The position numbers and the translations under genes are program-made. A DNA stretch of 18,226 nt from Novimethylophilus sp036504375 (GTDB taxonomy: Bacteria; Pseudomonadota; Gammaproteobacteria; Burkholderiales; Methylophilaceae): contig NZ_DASXVH010000013.1 in assembly GCF_036504375.1 (NCBI RefSeq), positions 1-18,226 of the forward strand, in the 5' to 3' direction. Shown piece by piece: positions 13,741 to 18,226 of this stretch. The stretch's first letter is position 1; each line of letters opens with the position of its first letter. Below the pieces are notes generated by a model. The model was not told the DNA's origin, ran no database searches, and saw only the letters and a program-made list of their open reading frames with translations.

Positions 13741-14736
13741 TCAAATCACTTTTGCCCGCAGCAGGTCGTGCATATTGAGTGCGCCGATCAGCTTGCCCGC
13801 CTCATCCACCACCAAGAGACCGTTGATCTTGCGTTCTTCCATCAGTTCCACGGCTTCCACAGCCAGCTGGTGCGGGCCTATCGATTGCGGATTACGGTGC
13901 ATGGTGTCGATGATCATTGCGCCGCGAAAATCCAGGCCCTGCTCCAGGATGCGCCTCAGGTCGCCGTCGGTGAAAATGCCTATAGGCTGTTCCTCGGCGT
14001 TGATTATCGCAGTCATGCCCAGGCCCTTGCGCGTCATTTCCAGCAGCGCTTCGGAGAGCGAGGCGTTGGCTGGAACGCAGGGTACGGCGTCGCCGCTACG
14101 CATGATGTCCCACACATGCACCAAGAGCCGCCTGCCCAGCGCGCCGCCCGGATGCGAACGGGCAAAGTCCTCGGCGGAAAAGCCGCGTGCGTCCAGCAGC
14201 GTCACCGCCAGCGCGTCGCCCAAGGCCAGGGCCGCAGTCGTGCTGGCGGTAGGCGTCAGGCCCAGCGAGCAGGCTTCCTGCGCGACGCCGGCGTCCAGGT
14301 GCACGTCCGACTCCCGCGCCAGCGAGGAATGGGGGTTGCCGGTCATGCTGATGAGCTTGGCTCCCATGCGCTTGAGCAGCGGAACAATAGCCAGCAGCTC
14401 GTCGCTTTCGCCGGAATTGGAGAGCGCCAGCAGCACGTCAGCGTGCGTAATCATGCCGAAATCGCCGTGGCTGGCCTCGGCCGGGTGCATGAAAAACGCC
14501 GGCGTGCCGGTGCTGGCCAGGGTGGCGGCGATCTTGCTGCCGATATGGCCGGACTTGCCGATGCCGCTGACGACAACGCGCCCGTGGCATTGCAGGATGA
14601 GATCGACCGCGTGCTGGAAGCTGGCGTCGAGTCGCAGCGCCAGCGCTTCCACCGCGCGTGCTTCGATTTGCAGCACTTCGCGCGCCAGATCGAGGCCGTG
14701 CGCGGCCTTCTGTGGTTGCTGTAATGCAGATGACAT
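13741..14736 (-). CDS. kdsD: D-arabinose 5-phosphate isomerase
   Basis: KdsD converts ribulose 5-phosphate to arabinose 5-phosphate, the first step towards Kdo. From the ATG at 14736 there are 331 residues, close to the 328 of E. coli KdsD. An N-terminal SIS domain carries VSGIGKSGHIGSKIAATLAST, HGDFGMITHADVLLALSNSGES and the segment LGLTPTASTTAALALGDALA. DFARSHPGGALGRRLL leads to two CBS domains in the C-terminal third (DIMRSGD, GIFTDGDLRRIL, MHRNP, LLVVDEAGKLIGALNMHDLLRA). The start at 14736 matches the family N-terminus; a GTG at 14781 is possible. A TATACT box lies only seven bases before the ATG, so a transcript made there would be nearly leaderless. Confidence 0.96.
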   Translation of the reverse strand: MSSALQQPQKAAHGLDLAREVLQIEARAVEALALRLDASFQHAVDLILQCHGRVVVSGIGKSGHIGSKIAATLASTGTPAFFMHPAEASHGDFGMITHADVLLALSNSGESDELLAIVPLLKRMGAKLISMTGNPHSSLARESDVHLDAGVAQEACSLGLTPTASTTAALALGDALAVTLLDARGFSAEDFARSHPGGALGRRLLVHVWDIMRSGDAVPCVPANASLSEALLEMTRKGLGMTAIINAEEQPIGIFTDGDLRRILEQGLDFRGAMIIDTMHRNPQSIGPHQLAVEAVELMEERKINGLLVVDEAGKLIGALNMHDLLRAKVI

Positions 14737-14742
14737 ATACGA

Positions 14743-14748
14743 AGTATA
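14743..14748 (-). promoter_or_regulatory. Possible -10 box just before kdsD
   Basis: Read on the minus strand this is TATACT, five of six matches to consensus, with no convincing -35 (TTTCTC at 17 bases). Its start point would fall on or beside the kdsD ATG. A perfect six-base inverted repeat, TTATTT/AAATAA, lies in the AT-rich stretch upstream at 14783-14799. The whole gap 14737-14847 holds no other recognisable signal and no terminator for the Hyf-like operon. Confidence 0.25.
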
Positions 14749-14847
14749 AAAGGGAAACCCTGCCGGAGAAAGCCTCGGCACGTTATTTGCTGTAAATAAT
14801 TGCTGCGGCCGCGCGGGTTGGTGCAGCCATGGACAGGGCAGGACAGG

Positions 14848-15360
14848 TTATGTTTTGCGGACGGCGGCAAGAATGCCTTGCAGCAGCTGGATGGGCGTCG
14901 GCGGGCAGCCGGGCACGGCAACATCCACCGGAATGGCGTTGGCGACGCGCCCGCACGAAGCATACGATTCGCCGAAAATGCCGCCGCTGCATCCGCAGTC
15001 GCCCACCGCGACCACCAGCTTGGGCTCCGGAATGGCGTCGTAAGTGCGCTTCAAAGCTTCTTCCATGTGGCGCGCCACCGGCCCGGTGACCAGCAGCAGG
15101 TCGGCGTGGCGCGGGCTGGCGGCGAACTTGATGCCCAGCCCCTCGATGTTGTACTGCGGGGTGTTGAGCGCATGGATCTCCAGTTCGCAGCCGTTGCATG
15201 AGCCGGCGTCCACATGCCGGATTGCCAGCGCGCGGCCCAGGCAGTCGAGAATGGCTGCATGCAGCTGCTGCGCCTCCGGGGTACGATAGTCTGGGTTGGC
15301 TGGCGGTGGGGCTTCGGTCCGGATGCCGGTGCGCAGAATCTGGAAAATTATCTTGTGCAT
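14848..15360 (-). CDS. hyfI: HyfI/NuoB-like iron-sulfur subunit of a hydrogenase-related complex
   Basis: The protein has 170 residues and matches the small electron-transfer subunit shared by group 4 hydrogenases (HycG/HyfI) and NuoB. The proximal [4Fe-4S] cluster ligands are C55 and C58 (SCNGCELE), C122 or C124 (GDCGCSGG) and C152 (PGCPPTP). FAASPRHADLLLVTGPV and PKLVVAVGDC are close to HycG. It faces the large subunit encoded just upstream, so the complex should still pass electrons through this cluster. The ATG at 15360 was chosen for the family N-terminus (MHKIIFQIL); longer starts run into an inverted-repeat element that ends 15 bases upstream. It is the last gene of the operon on this side, with kdsD 111 bases further on. 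Confidence 0.92.
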   Translation of the reverse strand: MHKIIFQILRTGIRTEAPPPANPDYRTPEAQQLHAAILDCLGRALAIRHVDAGSCNGCELEIHALNTPQYNIEGLGIKFAASPRHADLLLVTGPVARHMEEALKRTYDAIPEPKLVVAVGDCGCSGGIFGESYASCGRVANAIPVDVAVPGCPPTPIQLLQGILAAVRKT

Positions 15361-15375
15361 GGCTTTAGCCCCGTA

Positions 15376-15508
15376 AACTGCCGATGAACGCCGATAAAAC
15401 CACCAAAAACAATGGCCTGCTATCGATGCCATGGTCACCGATTGGGGGAACATGTAGGTGAGAGCAACGTATTGAAATATCGGCGTTCATCGGCGTTTGT
15501 CGGCGGTT
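15376..15508. repeat. Inverted-repeat element inside the Hyf-like operon (copy 2)
   Basis: The arms are 15376-15400 (from AACTGCCGATGAACGC) and 15478-15508 (ending in GGCGGTT). As in copy 1 they are made of decamers of the form CGATGAACGC, CGACAAACGC or CGATAAAACC. About 77 bases of unrelated DNA lie between the arms, not obviously like the centre of copy 1. The element fills most of the 161-base gap between the HyfG-like stop and the HyfI-like start. It encodes nothing. A long hairpin here could affect relative output of the two subunits, which is inference. Confidence 0.8.
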
Positions 15509-15521
15509 AATTGCTTTAAGT

Positions 15522-17069
15522 TCATAGATCCTGTCCGCTGTAGCTCAGATTGAAGGATTTGTTGATCAGCGGAAAATCCGGCACGATGTTGCCGATCACG
15601 GCATGCTCCAGCAGCGGCCAGTTCTGCCACGACGGGTCGTGCGGGTGCAGGCGCTGGATCATGCCATCCACGCCGGTGTGCAGGCCGATCAGCGCCTCGC
15701 CGCGCCAGCCTTCGACCCAGCCCAGACCGAAGCCATGGTCCGGGAGCTGCGGCAGTTCGGTCAGCGTTTCACCGCCGGGCATGCGCTCCAGCATCTGGCG
15801 GATCAGCCGCAACGATTCGAAAATTTCCTCGAAACGCAGCAACACGCGTGCCGCGACGTCGCCGTTGCGGTGCGTCGCCATGCGCACCTCGAGCTGATCA
15901 TACGGCGCTATCGGAAATTGCGCGCGCAAGTCCCAGGCCAGCCCAGACGCGCGCCCGGCCAGCCCGGCCAGCCCCAGTTGCGCCGCCAGCGCCGGCGTGA
16001 CGCGGCCGGTGGTAAGAAAGCGGTCCTGCGCGCCGGCATGCTCGTCGTAGATGTCCTTCAGCAGCCGGACCTGCCGTTCCAGCGCGTCGGCCTCGTTCCG
16101 CAGCCGGTCATAATGCCCGGGCGCGAGGCCAACGGCGACGCCGCCTGGAACGATGCAGTCCATGAGGTAGCGGTGCCCGAATAGATCATGCTGGGTGCGC
16201 AGCCATTCTTCCTTGAGCCGCCAGAACTGGGCGAAACCAAAGGAGAGTGCCACGTCGTTGCCGAGGTAGCCCAGGTCGCCCAGGTGGTTGGCGATGCGCT
16301 CGCGCTCCAGCAGCAGCGCGCGCAGCCACAGCGCGTGCGGCGGCGGAGTGCTGCCGGCGATGCTTTCCGCGGCCATGGCGTAGGCCCAGGCGAAGGCCAC
16401 CGTACTGTCGCCCGATATCCGTCCGGCGAGTTTGGCGCCCTGGGCGACGCTCATGGTTTCGGCGAGTTTTTCGATGCCCTTGTGTGCGTAGCCCAGCCGC
16501 TCTTCCAGACGCAGTACGCGCTCGCCGACCACCGAGAAGCGGAAATGCCCTGGCTCTATGGTGCCGGCATGCACCGGCCCCACTGCGATTTCGTGCACGC
16601 CGCTGCCACTCACGCTGACGAACGGGTAGCCATCCGCCGTGCGCGGATGGCTCGCTGTGAAGTCGCAATCCTTGCGTAGCGGAAACACGTCTTGCGGCCA
16701 GCTGCCGTGCCGCAGCCACTGGCGGCTGTCGTCCGCGCCTTGCGCGACGATGCCCAGCAGGTCGTACGTCGCCCGCTGCATGCGGTTGGCGGCGGGGAAC
16801 AGGGCGTCGATGGCAGGATAGGCGGGGTTTTGCGCCGGCAGCGGCAGCGTCAGGCAGATCAGCCCGGGCTGGTCCGCCAGCGCCACATGCAGTGCGAAGC
16901 CCGCGCCCTGCTGTCGCTCGTCCGAGCCCCATAGCGCGATGAGCCGCCCGCCGTTGCTGCGGACTTTTTCGCAAGCGACGTGCAGCTGCGAGGCAGCGGC
17001 CATGCCGTGCCAGGCCGGCATGGCGCCGGGAAGAGCGACGAGGGGAACGGGAAAATCCGGGTTGTCCAT
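15522..17069 (-). CDS. hyfG: HyfG-like (NuoC-NuoD fusion) large subunit lacking the [NiFe] cysteines
   Basis: The 515-residue protein fuses an N-terminal NuoC-like part (about 1-140, ending HGSWPQDVFPLRKD) with a NuoD/hydrogenase-large-subunit part (VGPVHAGTIEPGHFRF to the end). In [NiFe] hydrogenases the first metal motif is R-x-C-G-x-C; here residues 216-223 read GRISGDST, so both cysteines are serine (codons at 16404-16421). The C-terminal D-P-C-x-x-C is replaced by NKSFNLSYSGQDL (503-515). The protein therefore cannot bind Ni-Fe in the known way. This fits the Ehr (energy-converting-hydrogenase-related) group, whose substrate is unknown. The start at 17069 is four bases after the HyfF-like stop. 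Homology and the missing ligands are directly visible; function is open. Confidence 0.92.
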   Translation of the reverse strand: MDNPDFPVPLVALPGAMPAWHGMAAASQLHVACEKVRSNGGRLIALWGSDERQQGAGFALHVALADQPGLICLTLPLPAQNPAYPAIDALFPAANRMQRATYDLLGIVAQGADDSRQWLRHGSWPQDVFPLRKDCDFTASHPRTADGYPFVSVSGSGVHEIAVGPVHAGTIEPGHFRFSVVGERVLRLEERLGYAHKGIEKLAETMSVAQGAKLAGRISGDSTVAFAWAYAMAAESIAGSTPPPHALWLRALLLERERIANHLGDLGYLGNDVALSFGFAQFWRLKEEWLRTQHDLFGHRYLMDCIVPGGVAVGLAPGHYDRLRNEADALERQVRLLKDIYDEHAGAQDRFLTTGRVTPALAAQLGLAGLAGRASGLAWDLRAQFPIAPYDQLEVRMATHRNGDVAARVLLRFEEIFESLRLIRQMLERMPGGETLTELPQLPDHGFGLGWVEGWRGEALIGLHTGVDGMIQRLHPHDPSWQNWPLLEHAVIGNIVPDFPLINKSFNLSYSGQDL

Positions 17070-17073
17070 GGTC

Positions 17074-18225
17074 TTATCCCAATAACGCGGCGGCCTGGCG
17101 GTACCAGTCCGCGAGGTAAGGGGGAATGTACAGTCCCAGCATCAGCACCAGCGCCAGGTGCGCGAACACCGGGGTTAATGCCGGCGGATGGGGCAAGCGT
17201 TTGCCGGCGGTTTCGCCGAACACCATCGGCTGCACCTTGCCGAAAATCGCGGCGAAGGCCACTCCCAGCGCGGTGAGCAGGAAGGGCGTGGCCCAGGCAT
17301 GCTCGTGCATCGCGGTGGTGAGGATGAGGAACTCGCTGGCGAACACGCCGAACGGCGGCATGCCGAGGATGGCCAGGCTGCCCAGCGCCAAGCCCCAGCC
17401 GATGGTGGGGTTGGTCTGGATCAGGCCGCGGATGCCGTCCATCAGCTGCGTGCCGGATTTCTGCGCGGCATGGCCGACGGTGAAGAAGATCGCCGATTTG
17501 GTCAGCGAATGTACCGTCATGTGCAGCAGCGCGGCGAAGGTCGCCACCGGCCCGCCCATCCCGAAGGCGAAGGTGATCAGCCCCATGTGCTCGATCGAGG
17601 AGTAGGCGAACATGCGCTTGATGTCCTTCTGCCGCGACAGGAAGAACGCCGCCAGCACCACGGAGAGCAGGCCGAAGCCCATCATCAGGTTGCCGGCGAA
17701 GTGGCTTTCCAGCGCGCCGTCCACCAGCACCTTGGAGCGCACCACGGCGTAGAGGGCAACGTTCAGCAGCAGGCCGGACAGCACCGCGGAAATCGGCGTC
17801 GGGCCTTCGGCGTGCGCGTCCGGTAGCCAGTTGTGCAAGGGCGCGAGGCCCACCTTGGTGCCGTAGCCCACCAGCAGGAATACGAAGGATAGCGACAGCA
17901 CGGTGGGCTCCAGCACGCCCTTGACGTCGTTGAGGTGCGTCCACAAGAGCGCGTTGCCGCCTTCGCCCAGCACCTTCTCAGCGGCGAAATACAGCAGGAT
18001 GGTGCCGAACAGCGCCTGGGCGATGCCGACGCCGCACAGGATGAAGTATTTCCACGCCGCTTCCAGGCTGGCCGGGGTGCGGTAGAGCGACACCAGCAGC
18101 ACCGTGGTCAGCGTCGCCGCTTCCATCGCCACCCACAGGATGCCCATGTTGTTGGTGGTGAGTGCCAGCAGCATGGTGAAGGTGAATAGCTGGTACATGC
18201 TGTGGTAGAGCCGCAGCCGGGCGCT
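17074..18225 (-). CDS. hyfF: HyfF-like antiporter-type membrane subunit (5' end outside the window)
   Basis: This is a polytopic proton-pumping subunit of the NuoL/M/N and Mrp-antiporter family. The frame is open to the window edge (in-frame codons precede the first Met at 18198), so the N-terminus is missing; 383 codons are seen. Numbering from that Met, the channel residues are present: E26 in WVAMEAATL, K115 in GYGTKVGLAPLHNWLPDAHA, K234 in HSLTKSAIFF, and E289 in FGVFASEFLIL. FAYSSIEHMGLI is also typical. Of NuoL, NuoM, NuoN and HyfF, the order HyfF-HyfG-HyfI favours HyfF. With proton-channel residues intact, the complex is expected to translocate protons. The stop is four bases from the HyfG-like start, so the genes are co-transcribed. 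Confidence 0.92.
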   Translation of the reverse strand, partial: SARLRLYHSMYQLFTFTMLLALTTNNMGILWVAMEAATLTTVLLVSLYRTPASLEAAWKYFILCGVGIAQALFGTILLYFAAEKVLGEGGNALLWTHLNDVKGVLEPTVLSLSFVFLLVGYGTKVGLAPLHNWLPDAHAEGPTPISAVLSGLLLNVALYAVVRSKVLVDGALESHFAGNLMMGFGLLSVVLAAFFLSRQKDIKRMFAYSSIEHMGLITFAFGMGGPVATFAALLHMTVHSLTKSAIFFTVGHAAQKSGTQLMDGIRGLIQTNPTIGWGLALGSLAILGMPPFGVFASEFLILTTAMHEHAWATPFLLTALGVAFAAIFGKVQPMVFGETAGKRLPHPPALTPVFAHLALVLMLGLYIPPYLADWYRQAAALLG

Positions 18226-18226
18226 G

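Noticed and set aside
13159..14724. Long plus-strand open frames (521 and 426 codons) opposite kdsD and kdsC
   Set aside because: Their translations are low-complexity and unlike any family I recognise, while the minus strand gives complete, motif-bearing KdsD and KdsC. They result from high G+C codon use.
15522..17069. Functional [NiFe] hydrogenase or canonical complex I NuoCD
   Set aside because: The Ni-Fe cysteines are absent, so hydrogenase is excluded by known chemistry; similarity to HycE/HyfG and the HyfF-HyfG-HyfI order argue against the respiratory nuo operon.

Overview
The window looks like chromosomal DNA of a betaproteobacterium. The evidence is the moderately high G+C, the gene order kdsD-kdsC-lptC-lptA-lptB-rpoN-hpf-hprK-rapZ-EIIA(Man)-ptsH-ptsI, and protein sequences typical of that class. 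A chemolithotrophic or methylotroph-related lineage of the Nitrosomonadales type (Gallionellaceae or Sulfuricella-like) would fit the Hyf-like complex and the Fae homologue, but that placement is from memory and not proven here. No rRNA, tRNA, CRISPR array, transposase or phage gene was recognised, and no stretch above 300 bases lacks a gene.

Layout. (1) Positions 2-2315, plus strand: the end of oligopeptidase A (prlC), an exported DUF4124/glutaredoxin-like protein and exonuclease III, joined by two ATGA stop/start overlaps. (2) Positions 2340-3250: a monocistronic fae homologue with its own candidate promoter and a good terminator, convergent with a small zinc-ribbon protein. (3) Positions 3345-4629: mutY, divergent from a small lipoprotein. 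(4) Positions 4641-9523, minus strand: a sugar-permease-less phosphotransferase relay (ptsI, ptsH, EIIA of the mannose family, rapZ, hprK) followed upstream by hpf. (5) Positions 9538-14736, minus strand: rpoN, lptB, lptA, lptC, kdsC, kdsD, which make Kdo and build the LPS export bridge. (6) Positions 14848-18225, minus strand: the downstream end of a Hyf/Nuo-like membrane complex operon (HyfI-, HyfG- and HyfF-like subunits); the HyfF-like gene runs off the window.

How the parts work together. KdsD and KdsC supply Kdo for the lipopolysaccharide core; LptC, LptA and LptB move LPS to the outer membrane. RpoN, Hpf, HprK, RapZ, EIIA, HPr and Enzyme I form the usual proteobacterial regulatory cluster in which phosphoryl flux from PEP, rather than sugar uptake, is read out. 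The ptsN gene often found between hpf and hprK is not there; that gap holds an imperfect inverted-repeat element. A second element with the same decamer-built arms lies inside the Hyf-like operon. The Hyf-like large subunit has serines where [NiFe] hydrogenases have the first pair of metal-binding cysteines, and it lacks the C-terminal pair, so it should be a hydrogenase-related (Ehr-type) proton-pumping complex with an unknown substrate and not a hydrogenase. The Fae homologue has methionine where the catalytic histidine of formaldehyde-activating enzyme is expected. These two are the most interesting biochemical leads in the window.
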